Part shown: in pieces, positions 56,527-64,000 of the stretch
Layout of the letters: every line of letters starts with the position of its first letter
Position numbering within the stretch: the first letter of the stretch is position 1
NCBI GenBank assembly: GCA_013792075.1
Contig: VMSR01000043.1
Coordinates: forward strand, 1-64,000
Source of the DNA: Desulfobacula sp.
Lineage (GTDB): Bacteria > Desulfobacterota > Desulfobacteria > Desulfobacterales > Desulfobacteraceae
DNA length: 64,000 nucleotides
Direction: 5' to 3'
Position numbers and translations under genes: made by a program
Notes under the pieces: model-generated
Databases searched by the model: none
What the model was told of the DNA's origin: nothing
The model's input: only the letters and a program-made list of their open reading frames with translations

Positions 56527-57780
56527 ATGGACCTGTTTTATGCCATAAAAGAACCCATATCCCAGCTTGCTGCCAGGGTCCTGCGCAAAGGGAACAAGAT
56601 TATTCCTTCGGCCCATAAGGGAATATTTCTGACCCTGTTTTTTATTATTTTTACCACGGTGACAGGGGTGGGTATCGTGGTGCCCTTATTGCCCATCTAT
56701 GCCCATGACCTGGGGGCGGCCGGCTTTTATGTGGCCATGATTTTCGGCTCTTTTTCCCTCTCCAGAACCTTTTTACTGCCCTTTTTTGGCCGCCTTTCCG
56801 ATCAGAAGGGCAGAAAACCCTTTATTCTGGCCGGCCTTGCCACCTACGCCCTTGTATCTGTTGCCTTTGTCTATTCCACCACCGTGGAAGGTCTGATTTT
56901 TATCCGTTTTTTCCAGGGGGCAGGATCTGCCATGGTCATGCCCGTGGTCCAGGCCTATGTGGGAGAGATAACACCCGAAGGATCGGAAGGGTATTCCATG
57001 GGCCTGTTTAATCTGTCCATGTTTTTGAGCTTAAGTCTGGGGCCGGTCATGGGAGGCATGATCCATGACCTGTGGTCCATGGATGCGGCCTTTGTCTGCA
57101 TGGGTCTTTTATCCTCCACAGGCCTGGTGCTCTGTCTTGTTTTTCTGCCTCCCCTGTCCATGGAAAAGATCCGTTTAAAAAACAAGGGTACGGTTCCCTG
57201 GGTCCAGGTGATCAGGGATTGGGAACTTGGGGCATTGGTATCCTTCCGGTACGCTTATACTGCCTGTATCGGTATTATCTGGTGCTTTCTTCCCCTGTTC
57301 GCCGACAAGACCTTTGGCCTGTCAGGCGCCAGGATCGGCTTTTTGGTCATGTTGGGTGTTTTTGTGTCCGGCATTCTCCAACTGCCTATGGGATATGCTG
57401 CCGACCGGATGAACAAGCGGATTATGGTGGTTGTGGGGGGCGCATTATCAAGTATCGGCATCCTATTGCCTTTCTTTGCCGGGTCTTTTTCTGACCTGTT
57501 GATCAGTGTTACCCTGTTTGGGATTGGCGGCGGCATTTCCATGCCGGCCATTACAGCCATGGCCGTGGTCAAGGGGGAGGAGAAAAAGGCAATGGGATCT
57601 GTCATGTCCGTTCTGACCATGGCCCATTCTTTGGGTATGCTCACCGGATCTCTTATTGCCGGGCTTGCCATGGATTTTTTCAGCCTTAAATTTGCCTTCC
57701 CCTGCGGCATGGTCTTCATGGCCGCAGGAACCCTGGCATTTGTTCTTCTTTACAATCGACATCCTAAACCCTGGAGATGA
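56527..57780 (+). CDS. Major facilitator superfamily transporter
   Basis: A 417-residue protein with 12 expected membrane helices. The N-terminal MFS loop motif GRLSDQKGRKPFIL (between TM2 and TM3) and TGVGIVVPLLPIYAHDLGA in TM1 mark it as a DHA1-type drug/proton antiporter relative. The second half carries MGYAADRMNKRIMVV. A related but shorter MFS gene follows 65 bases later. The substrate is not predictable. It starts 23 bases after the helicase stop and may be part of the same transcript. Confidence 0.9.
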   Translation: MDLFYAIKEPISQLAARVLRKGNKIIPSAHKGIFLTLFFIIFTTVTGVGIVVPLLPIYAHDLGAAGFYVAMIFGSFSLSRTFLLPFFGRLSDQKGRKPFILAGLATYALVSVAFVYSTTVEGLIFIRFFQGAGSAMVMPVVQAYVGEITPEGSEGYSMGLFNLSMFLSLSLGPVMGGMIHDLWSMDAAFVCMGLLSSTGLVLCLVFLPPLSMEKIRLKNKGTVPWVQVIRDWELGALVSFRYAYTACIGIIWCFLPLFADKTFGLSGARIGFLVMLGVFVSGILQLPMGYAADRMNKRIMVVVGGALSSIGILLPFFAGSFSDLLISVTLFGIGGGISMPAITAMAVVKGEEKKAMGSVMSVLTMAHSLGMLTGSLIAGLAMDFFSLKFAFPCGMVFMAAGTLAFVLLYNRHPKPWR

Positions 57781-57845
57781 AGAAAAGAAAGTTCACCCCA
57801 TGATTTTTTTTACAATCCCTTTTAGTATTATGGTAAAATAATCCG

Positions 57846-58988
57846 ATGAAAACACAAAAATTCCATACCGCCAAAGTTGTGCTCGTCTCTTTTTCCCATT
57901 TTATACATGACGTGTATACAAGTTTTTTATCGCCCCTGCTTCCCCTGATCATTGAGCGGCTGTCTTTGACCTTAAGCCAGGCAGGTCTTTTGTCCACTGT
58001 CATGCAGATACCGGCATTGATGAATCCGTTTATCGGGCTTTTTGCCGACAACAAGGGGCTGGCAAGATGGCTGGTGATCCTGGCCCCCACCCTGACAGCC
58101 ATCCCCATGAGCCTTATCGGCATCACCCCTTCCTATGGCCTGATGCTGGTGTTGGTCTTTTTTGCCGGGATATCTGTGGCCCTCTACCATGTGCCGGCCC
58201 CGGTGCTGGTGGCCAAATATTCCGGGGACAGGAAGGGCCGGGGCATGAGCCTTTTCATGACCGGCGGGGAACTGGCCCGGTCCGTTGGGCCCATTTTTGC
58301 CGTGGCAGCCGTATCTGTCCTGGGCCTGGATCATTTTCACTGGGTCATGGTTTTTGCGGTGCTCACTTCCATCCTCCTCTATTTTACCCTGGAAAAGCAG
58401 GAAGAGAAAACCGCCATTAAACGGAACGGGTCCCTTATGGCCTCCTACCGGGAGATTCGCCATGTGCTTGATCCCTTGACCGGAATATTGGTGGCCAGGG
58501 CCTTTATGCATGCCTCCATGGGGGTGTTTCTGACCGTGTTTGTGGAAAGAAAGACCGGCAGCCTTTGGTATGGGGGGGCAGCCCTTGCCTTGTATGAGGC
58601 CCTGGGAGTGGCAGGGGTTTTGTCCGCCGGAACCCTTTCCGACTGGCTGGGCAGGCGGCGGGTGTTGTTCTGGGCCCTTGTGGTGGCACCGGTTGCCATT
58701 CTATTGTTTGTGTACACAACCGGGGCGATCAAGATTGCCATGCTGCTGGTAACCGGATTTACGGTTCTTTCCACCACTCCGGTGATGCTGGCCCTTGTCC
58801 AGGAAACGGCCAGGGATAATCCGTCGGCCGCCAACGGACTTTTCATGATGGTCTCATTTGCGGCCCGGTCCTTTGCCGTGGTCATTGTCGGGGCCATAGG
58901 AGATGTGGCAGGGCTTGAAAATATGTTCGCCATCTCCGCGTTGGTCGGGTTTGCGGCCATTCCCTTTTTGTTTAAACTTGAAAAATAA
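57846..58988 (+). CDS. MFS transporter, fosmidomycin-resistance-like
   Basis: A 380-residue MFS protein with 12 hydrophobic helices. The start VVLVSFSHFIHDVYTSFLSPLLPLI is characteristic of the Fsr/YfnC-like branch (fosmidomycin resistance) of the superfamily, and TGGELARSVGPIFAVAAVSVLG supports it. It is paralogous in fold to, but not a close copy of, the MFS gene just upstream. The DUF4438 gene follows 18 bases later, so they are probably cotranscribed. The substrate is unknown. Confidence 0.88.
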   Translation: MKTQKFHTAKVVLVSFSHFIHDVYTSFLSPLLPLIIERLSLTLSQAGLLSTVMQIPALMNPFIGLFADNKGLARWLVILAPTLTAIPMSLIGITPSYGLMLVLVFFAGISVALYHVPAPVLVAKYSGDRKGRGMSLFMTGGELARSVGPIFAVAAVSVLGLDHFHWVMVFAVLTSILLYFTLEKQEEKTAIKRNGSLMASYREIRHVLDPLTGILVARAFMHASMGVFLTVFVERKTGSLWYGGAALALYEALGVAGVLSAGTLSDWLGRRRVLFWALVVAPVAILLFVYTTGAIKIAMLLVTGFTVLSTTPVMLALVQETARDNPSAANGLFMMVSFAARSFAVVIVGAIGDVAGLENMFAISALVGFAAIPFLFKLEK

Positions 58989-59006
58989 CGCTCCTAAGGA
59001 GGTTAT

Positions 59007-59894
59007 ATGCTGAAAACCAATCTTGATAAAATTGTTGAAATGTATCTGGAATGCAGACCGGGCCAGCCCCGGGTGGGGGCCGGCTGGCGAGTGGACCATC
59101 AAGGCGTCCCCTTTCTTTTGCCCGGCATTGGCGGGATTACCCTGAACGTCCAGGTGGGCGATTCGGCCTTTGGTCTTGCCGGGGATCACATTGAGCCGGG
59201 GGTTTCGTGCACGGCCAATGCAGACAAGCCCAATGAGTTTCCCAATAATTCCCTTCAGATTCTTTCCTGCGTGGGCAATGAGGCCAGGATTGTCACGGGG
59301 GATGCCAAGGGGGAAAAAGGGATTGTGATCGGCCACCATGGGGGATCGGAACATATAATCGTCGACTTTTCACCCGCTGTCAAAGAGAAGATGACCTATG
59401 ACGATCGGATATTAATCCGGGCCAAGGGTCAGGGCCTTGCCCTCATTGACTACCCAAAGATAAAGCTGTTCAACCTTTCTCCGGATCTGCTGCACACGAT
59501 GAAAATTGTTGCCACCGATACCGGCACCCTGAAAGTGCCGGTGACAACTGTTGTGCCGGCGGCCTGCATGGGGTCGGGTGTGGGCAGGGCCCATGTGGGG
59601 GCCGGGGACTATGATGTCATGACCTCGGATCCTGCCACGGTTCAAAAATACCAGCTGGACAAAATGCGGTTCGGTGATATTGTTGCCCTGATGGACCATG
59701 ACAATTCCTATGGCAGGGCCTTTGTACAGGGAGCTGTGAGCATCGGCATCCTGGTCCATTCCGACTGCCGTCTGGCCGGTCACGGACCCGGGATATCCAC
59801 GCTCATGACTTGCCCCACCTCCCTGATTGAGCCGGTCATTGATCCTTGCGCCAATATCGCGGACCTGTTGAAAATCGGCACCGGTCGGGAGTGA
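59007..59894 (+). CDS. DUF4438-domain protein
   Basis: A 295-residue soluble protein with GGAGG before the ATG. The pattern [32 protein letters not shown], then [24 protein letters not shown] and [12 protein letters not shown] matches the DUF4438 family, found mainly in anaerobic bacteria and archaea. No enzymatic function is established. The His/Gly-rich motif IGHHGGSEH and conserved Asp/Cys suggest a metal or nucleotide site, but this is inference. It sits between an MFS transporter and a ketopantoate-reductase-like gene, 33 bases before the latter. Confidence 0.85.
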   Translation: MLKTNLDKIVEMYLECRPGQPRVGAGWRVDHQGVPFLLPGIGGITLNVQVGDSAFGLAGDHIEPGVSCTANADKPNEFPNNSLQILSCVGNEARIVTGDAKGEKGIVIGHHGGSEHIIVDFSPAVKEKMTYDDRILIRAKGQGLALIDYPKIKLFNLSPDLLHTMKIVATDTGTLKVPVTTVVPAACMGSGVGRAHVGAGDYDVMTSDPATVQKYQLDKMRFGDIVALMDHDNSYGRAFVQGAVSIGILVHSDCRLAGHGPGISTLMTCPTSLIEPVIDPCANIADLLKIGTGRE

Positions 59895-59927
59895 TCAAAT
59901 TTTTTATCCGGCAAAAAGGAAGTGTTA

Positions 59928-60851
59928 ATGAAAAAAATTAGAAAAATTGCCATTCTGGGTGCCGGGGCAATGGGCGCCTATTTTGCCGGTCGATTTTTCG
60001 ATACGACCGGTTTCTCAACGGTATTGATTGCCAAAGGTGAGCGTTCGGACAAGTTAAAAAAAGGCTTGGTCATTAACGGAACATCCTATGCTATACCGGT
60101 CATCCATCCTGATGAAGCGATTTTGCCGGTGGACCTGATTATCGTGGCCCTGAAACACCATCATCTGGAGGAAGCTGTTCAGGGGTTGGAAAAACTTGTA
60201 GGCGCGTCAACCCTCATTATCTCTGTCATGAATGGTCTTGAGAGTGAAGACTATATTGGTTCCATTTACGGAATGGACAAAATGTTATATGCCATTTCTG
60301 TGGCCATAGACGCGGTGCGCCAGGACAACCGGATAACCTATACCAAGCCGGGAAAACATTATTTTGGTGACGCAATCAATACCCGTCTCAGCCAGCGGGT
60401 TCTTCGTGTACAGGAAGCTTTTGATAAAGCAGGAATCGTTTATGAAACACCAGCGGATATGATCCGGATGATGTGGTGGAAGTTCATGATCAATGTCGGA
60501 ATGAACCAGGCCTCTGCTGTGATGGGGGCACCCTATGGCGTTTTTCAGACATCATCCGAAGCCCAGGACCTGATGGAGTCGTTGATGAATGAGGTGATTG
60601 CAGTGGCCAATGCAATGGATGTGGATTTGACAAACCGGGATATCGAAGACTGGTATTTATTTCTAAAGGTCTTATCACCACAAGGAAAAACATCAATGCT
60701 CCAGGACATTGAGGCTGGGCGCAAAACCGAAGTTGAAATTTTTGGAAAAAAAGTTGTTGAATTGGGTATGGCAAAGGGTGTGCCAACACCTGTGAATCAA
60801 GCATTGCTCCAAATTATAACGGTATTGGAGCGGTATCCAATAATCAACTGA
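59928..60851 (+). CDS. Ketopantoate reductase (PanE/ApbA) family protein
   Basis: A 307-residue NAD(P)-dependent reductase. The ATG at 59928 is chosen over a GTG at 59922 because AAGGAAG (59916-59922) is well placed. Landmarks are KIAILGAGAMGAYFAGRF (NADP-binding GxGxxG), VALKHHHLEEAV and MWWKFMINVGMNQASAV with the catalytic Lys and Asn of the family. PanE makes pantoate from ketopantoate. Distance from panB (25 kb) and the presence of a DUF2520 reductase-like gene next to panB leave open whether this enzyme acts on ketopantoate or on another 2-oxoacid. Confidence 0.87.
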   Translation: MKKIRKIAILGAGAMGAYFAGRFFDTTGFSTVLIAKGERSDKLKKGLVINGTSYAIPVIHPDEAILPVDLIIVALKHHHLEEAVQGLEKLVGASTLIISVMNGLESEDYIGSIYGMDKMLYAISVAIDAVRQDNRITYTKPGKHYFGDAINTRLSQRVLRVQEAFDKAGIVYETPADMIRMMWWKFMINVGMNQASAVMGAPYGVFQTSSEAQDLMESLMNEVIAVANAMDVDLTNRDIEDWYLFLKVLSPQGKTSMLQDIEAGRKTEVEIFGKKVVELGMAKGVPTPVNQALLQIITVLERYPIIN

Positions 60852-61002
60852 GTTCAACACAGCGTCAATTTGGCATCCAAATATCGATAGGACTTCAGCT
60901 TGGATCTTTCTCCTAGTCTTAATACGACGGCTTGATAGCCTTGCTCTGCCATAGGCGGATGTTTTTGGATGGTCACAAAACAAGGATACCCAGGGAGGGG
61001 AT

Positions 61003-61881
61003 ATGGAAATTGCAAAAAAAAAGACAATCATCGGGTTTATCGGCCTTGGGGTCATGGGGCACAGCATGGCCGGTCATCTTCTGGAGGCCGGCTTTGCCCT
61101 GCATGTATACAATAGAACAGCGTCAAAGGCCGATGACCTGGTGAAAAAAGGGGCGGTTCTGGAAGCCAGGGTTGCAGATCTTGCCCAAAAATCAGATGTC
61201 ATCATCTCCATTGTGGGGTTCCCCGGGGATGTTGAACAGGTGTATCTGGGAAGCCTGGGCGTGCTGGAGAATGCAAAACCGGGCAGTATTGCCATTGATA
61301 TGACCACATCGGATCCGGCCCTTGCCATTGACCTTTATGACAAGGGGAGGCAAAAGAAAATCCATGTGCTGGATGCCCCGGTATCCGGGGGAGACCTGGG
61401 GGCAAAAAATGCCAGCCTCTCCATTATGGTGGGGGGGGACAAGAAGATCTTTGACAAAGCCCTGCCTGTTCTGGAAATCATGGGGAAAAATATCGTATAC
61501 CAGGGTGGGGCAGGTGCGGGCCAGCATACCAAAATGGCCAACCAGATCGCCATTGCCGCCGGCATGGTGGCAATGTGTGAGGCTTTGGCCTATGCATCCA
61601 GGGCCGGCCTGGACCCTGAAACCGTTCTTGGGAGCATCGGCCAGGGTGCGGCAGGTTCATGGTCCCTGAACAATCTGGGCCCCAGAATTATTCAAAAAAA
61701 TGACAAACCCGGTTTTTTCATCAAGCATTTTATCAAAGACATGAAGATTGCTGCGGCATCTTCCAAGCGCCTGGGCCTTGAAACGCCGGGGCTTGACCTT
61801 GCCCTGTCCTTGTATCGCAAAATGGCGGAGAAGGGGCTGGAAAACGACGGTACCCAGGCCCTTTATAAATTGTTTGAATAG
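61003..61881 (+). CDS. NAD(P)-dependent beta-hydroxyacid dehydrogenase (3-hydroxyisobutyrate dehydrogenase family)
   Basis: A 292-residue enzyme. Landmarks are TIIGFIGLGVMGHSMAGHLL (cofactor site), DAPVSGGDLGAKNASLSIMVGG (substrate-binding SGG) and GAGQHTKMANQ with the catalytic Lys. This is the 3-hydroxyisobutyrate/tartronate semialdehyde/glyoxylate-succinic-semialdehyde reductase family; the exact substrate is unclear. GGGAGGGG precedes the ATG. An eight-base G tract (61431-61438) lies inside the gene. It ends with TAG and is followed after 21 bases by the DedA-like gene. Confidence 0.9.
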   Translation: MEIAKKKTIIGFIGLGVMGHSMAGHLLEAGFALHVYNRTASKADDLVKKGAVLEARVADLAQKSDVIISIVGFPGDVEQVYLGSLGVLENAKPGSIAIDMTTSDPALAIDLYDKGRQKKIHVLDAPVSGGDLGAKNASLSIMVGGDKKIFDKALPVLEIMGKNIVYQGGAGAGQHTKMANQIAIAAGMVAMCEALAYASRAGLDPETVLGSIGQGAAGSWSLNNLGPRIIQKNDKPGFFIKHFIKDMKIAAASSKRLGLETPGLDLALSLYRKMAEKGLENDGTQALYKLFE

Positions 61882-61902
61882 GCAGTCCCGGGAAAGGGCC
61901 GT

Positions 61903-62340
61903 ATGGAATTTTTAACCGGGTACGGACTGTGGGGGCTTTTTGCCGCTTCCTTTCTTGCTGCTACCATTCTGCCCTTGAGCTCTGAAGTGGTGCTGGGGTA
62001 CCTGCTGGTTCACAATTTTAATGCCTTTCAGGCTGTCGGAGTGGCCACGGTTGGCAATGTGCTGGGGGCTCTTTTGAATTACGGATTGGGCCGTGCCGGC
62101 AGCAAGGTGTTGCTGGAAAGGATATTCAGGATTTCTGCCCAAGAAATAGACACTGCCCGGCGCCGGTTTAAAACCCACGGCACATTAAGTCTTTTGCTGG
62201 CATGGGTGCCGATCATCGGAGATCCCCTGACCGTGGTGGCAGGCATGCTGAAAATCAACATCTGGGTTTTTCTGGCCCTGGTGTCCATTGGAAAATTTGC
62301 CCGCTATGCAACATTGTCCTGGGCCGTTCTCTTTTTATAG
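61903..62340 (+). CDS. YqaA/DedA-like small membrane protein
   Basis: A 145-residue membrane protein with about four hydrophobic segments. Motifs LPLSSEVVLGYL, GNVLGALLNYGLGRAGSK and LLLAWVPIIGDPLTVVAGM match the SNARE-associated/DedA superfamily, YqaA branch. Family members are inner-membrane proteins linked to envelope homeostasis and, for DedA proteins, undecaprenyl-phosphate flipping. Its last bases overlap the end of the convergent DUF3786 gene by 6 bases. It ends with TAG. Confidence 0.88.
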   Translation: MEFLTGYGLWGLFAASFLAATILPLSSEVVLGYLLVHNFNAFQAVGVATVGNVLGALLNYGLGRAGSKVLLERIFRISAQEIDTARRRFKTHGTLSLLLAWVPIIGDPLTVVAGMLKINIWVFLALVSIGKFARYATLSWAVLFL

Positions 62341-62964
62341 ACAGCCGGTGTCTGTCTGGAGGAGAAGGCCGGTCAGGTAGGTGCAGGTTATCATCAGACT
62401 TTCCAGGTCCAGATAACGGTCTGCATTGTCATGGTATAAAAAACAGGCCTTGGCCGGCAGTGTTTTGTCCCTGTCATTGAAGTTGAGGATGATGGGGATG
62501 CGGTAAAGGGCCCGGAACCGGACGCTCATATCATGGGAAGCGTTTTCCATAAGGGTGCCGCCAAGCCGGATGCATTGCTGCTCCAGGCGTACCCGATTGC
62601 CTGAAAAACTGGTTTCAATGATTTTAGCGGTATTGGCGGTAAAACTTGAGAAAAGGGGTGCGGCATTGGAAAATTCTCTAAAGGTCACCAGACGGTGGGT
62701 GGTTTCATGGATATAATCTGGGCAAAAGAGAAGGTATTTTAACAGCAACACCTTGATGGCGAGCGTGAGCTCTTTGCCTTCTGCATCCGTTACCGCTTCT
62801 TTTGAGACAAGAATTTTCCGGTTGAAAAAATCAACCACAACGGATGGTCCGGCTATCCGAACACCCAGAATCTCTGCTTTTTCAGGGGAAAAATCAAGAT
62901 CCCGGAATTTGTCCATGCAGTTCTTAAATTTTTCGTCAAAGGCCTGGAAGGGTTCCATGGTCAT
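62335..62964 (-). CDS. DUF3786-family protein
   Basis: A 209-residue soluble protein. The C-terminal half reads YRIPIILNFNDRDKTLPAKACFLYHDNADRYLDLESLMITC, the typical DUF3786 core. Family members occur in anaerobes, often beside corrinoid or iron-sulfur methyltransferase genes, but the function is unknown. Its ATG overlaps the stop of the 59-codon gene by 4 bases (ATGA), so it is the third gene of a small minus-strand operon. An in-frame ATG at codon 3 is an alternative start. Confidence 0.85.
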   Translation of the reverse strand: MTMEPFQAFDEKFKNCMDKFRDLDFSPEKAEILGVRIAGPSVVVDFFNRKILVSKEAVTDAEGKELTLAIKVLLLKYLLFCPDYIHETTHRLVTFREFSNAAPLFSSFTANTAKIIETSFSGNRVRLEQQCIRLGGTLMENASHDMSVRFRALYRIPIILNFNDRDKTLPAKACFLYHDNADRYLDLESLMITCTYLTGLLLQTDTGCL

Positions 62965-63140
62965 CCTTTGGACTTAAGTGCTTGGGCCTGTTTCATTAGG
63001 GACTCATATTCATCTTCATAGTCCAAAAGTTCCATCATGACCGGTGGTTTGGTCGAGTGGGCCGGCAGACGGTCCCGGGTCTCCTTGATCAGGATTTCAA
63101 GGGCTTCAAGCCGTTTTGTTATGGCTTCAATTTCCTTCAT
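62961..63140 (-). CDS. Small acidic coiled-coil protein (59 residues)
   Basis: A frame of 59 codons, ATG at 63138-63140 to TGA at 62961-62963, lies exactly between the zinc-ribbon gene (stop next to this start) and the DUF3786 gene (ATGA overlap). The first 24 residues (KEIEAITKRLEALEILIKE) form a clear amphipathic helix. The second half is acidic (ELLDYEDEYESLMKQAQALK). The tight coupling on both sides is the main evidence that it is real. It may tether or dimerise with its neighbours. Confidence 0.65.
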   Translation of the reverse strand: MKEIEAITKRLEALEILIKETRDRLPAHSTKPPVMMELLDYEDEYESLMKQAQALKSKG

Positions 63141-63383
63141 TTAATAATCAACTCCGGCGGCTTTTGCAAATTCAGAACTATGGGAATGGCAGGGAGTAAT
63201 GCCGTAAACCATTCCGCAGGAGGGACATCTGGATTCCATTGTCTCCATTTGGAAGAGCGTATGACAATTGTGGCAGTTAATTTCAAGTGGGCAAGCCAAA
63301 GGGGTGCTGTTAAATCCCATCATCCTGATTTTGTCCACGATCTGTTTTCCTGATTCAAAGGCGCCTGAACATCCGTCATGCAT
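63141..63383 (-). CDS. Small zinc-ribbon protein (80 residues)
   Basis: An 80-residue protein. A zinc-ribbon reads CHNCHTLFQMETMESRCPSCGMVYGITPCH (about residues 37-66; two CxxC knuckles about 12 residues apart, plus an extra Cys and several His). Two further Cys, at residues 5 and 31, lie N-terminally. It looks like a metal-binding small protein. It heads the operon with the 59-residue protein and DUF3786; all three are coupled end to start. I do not know a function for the set. Confidence 0.8.
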   Translation of the reverse strand: MHDGCSGAFESGKQIVDKIRMMGFNSTPLACPLEINCHNCHTLFQMETMESRCPSCGMVYGITPCHSHSSEFAKAAGVDY

Positions 63384-63470
63384 GGGTGATTCCTTTTATT
63401 TAATGGTTGAAAAGATATCAGGAGACTACCAGAAAAATAAAGGTTTGAACTTGATCTGTATCAATAAAAG

Positions 63471-63518
63471 AAAAAAATGATCCCAAAATCCTGTTGAGGG
63501 TTCCGGGATCATTTTTTT
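63471..63518. terminator. Bidirectional terminator
   Basis: A perfect 14-base inverted repeat, AAAAAAATGATCCC (63471-63484) with GGGATCATTTTTTT (63505-63518), has a 20-base loop. Seven A on one side and seven T on the other give a U-run in both directions. It lies 25 bases after the stop of the permease gene (minus strand). Confidence 0.9.
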
Positions 63519-63543
63519 AAAGGCAATGCCTCAGGGTGAATTT

Positions 63544-64000
63544 TTAGACGGCGGGTACCCGGCTTTTGGGGAGCACAAGGTTGAGTGTTACCCCCAGGAT
63601 GCCGGCAAGCCCGATGCCCTGGATTTGAAACTGGCCTGCGGAAAAGCTCATGCCGCCGATGCCGAATATCAGGATCAAGGCGACGATGGACAGGTTTCTG
63701 GCTTCCAAAAGGTCATCTCCGGACCGGACCAGGGTGTTGAGGCCGACAACCATGATGGCCCCAAAGAGCAACAGCATGATCCCGCCCATAACCGGCGTGG
63801 GGATGGTCTGGAGAATTGCTCCGAGTTTGCCGACAAAGGCCAGGAGCATGGCCGCAATGGCCGCCCAGGTCATGATGGCGGGGTTGTATATTTTGGTCAG
63901 GGCAACGGCTCCTGTGACTTCCGAATAGGTTGTATTGGGCGGACCGCCGAGAAAGGAGGCAATGGAGGTGGCAATACCGTCGCCCAGCATGGTGTTTTGA
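63544..64000 (-). CDS. Uracil/xanthine permease (NCS2 family), C-terminal part
   Basis: The frame continues past the window edge at 64000; the visible 152 residues are the C-terminal part of an NCS2 nucleobase permease. MLGDGIATSIASFLGGPPNTTYSEVTGAVALTKIYNP matches the UraA-type substrate-binding and helix-9/10 region, including the GGPPNTTYSE motif that favours uracil permease over xanthine permease. The Met at 63988-63990 is internal, not the start. The rest is hydrophobic helices ending in LPKSRVPAV. The terminator at 63471-63518 follows. Confidence 0.9.
   Translation of the reverse strand, partial: QNTMLGDGIATSIASFLGGPPNTTYSEVTGAVALTKIYNPAIMTWAAIAAMLLAFVGKLGAILQTIPTPVMGGIMLLLFGAIMVVGLNTLVRSGDDLLEARNLSIVALILIFGIGGMSFSAGQFQIQGIGLAGILGVTLNLVLPKSRVPAV

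Noticed and set aside
60854-60952. 32-codon minus-strand ORF between the PanE-like and hydroxyacid dehydrogenase genes
   Set aside because: Protein-like composition but no ribosome site and no recognised family; it could be a gene remnant, but there is not enough to call it.

Overview
The window reads as a chromosomal segment of a Gram-negative, anaerobic Desulfobacterota-type bacterium, most likely a sulfate reducer of the Desulfobacteraceae kind. This is inferred from the gene set: LL-diaminopimelate aminotransferase (DapL), a DsrC/TusE-family protein, an ADP-forming acyl-CoA synthetase, a DUF3786 protein, a MoeA fused to a substrate-binding-like domain, a SulP anion transporter and a glnD-glnB-glnA operon. 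Genes are densely packed with many ATGA start/stop overlaps. No insertion sequence, prophage or CRISPR array was seen.

Layout. 1-2.6 kb: exported alkaline-phosphatase-fold hydrolase, tRNA-Glu(CTC), a small membrane protein and an MltB-like lytic transglycosylase. 2.6-7.1 kb: nitrogen operon glnD-glnB-glnA (minus strand) behind a near-consensus sigma-54 promoter. 7.3-10.7 kb: tatA, a MoxR ATPase with a VWA partner, and TatD. 10.9-16.4 kb: envelope/division operon ftsE-ftsX, EnvC-like degenerate LytM protein, S41 protease and divergent polysaccharide deacetylase. 17.2-24.9 kb: a tripartite RND efflux system coupled to a SulP transporter. 25-30.2 kb: PAP2 phosphatase, LTA-synthase-like sulfatase, DgkA and a two-component system, which looks like a self-regulated lipid head-group cassette. 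30.3-38.8 kb: PHP phosphoesterase, TetR plus ADP-forming acyl-CoA synthetase, panB plus a DUF2520 reductase-like protein, and a PreP-like M16 protease.

39.5-44.5 kb: rsmA and a degenerate HD-GYP protein, then a visibly AT-richer stretch of small unfamiliar genes. It starts with a GC-rich multi-hairpin element (41837-41976) and holds a 58-residue Cys-rich protein with its own terminator, two orphan small proteins, a DsrC-like protein lacking both redox cysteines, and a Cys-motif mini-protein interrupted in frame by TAG. This is the most unusual part of the window. 44.5-49 kb: dapL-moeA-moeA/PBP operon. 49-52.2 kb: VWA-OmpA lipoprotein and hybrid histidine kinase. 52.3-62.3 kb: uppP, phosphohexomutase, UvrD-like helicase, two MFS transporters, DUF4438, a ketopantoate-reductase-like protein, a beta-hydroxyacid dehydrogenase and a DedA-like membrane protein. 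62.3-64 kb: a three-gene DUF3786 operon on the minus strand and the 3' part of a uracil/xanthine permease cut by the window edge.

All function calls come from reading motifs and overall resemblance to families; no database search was run.
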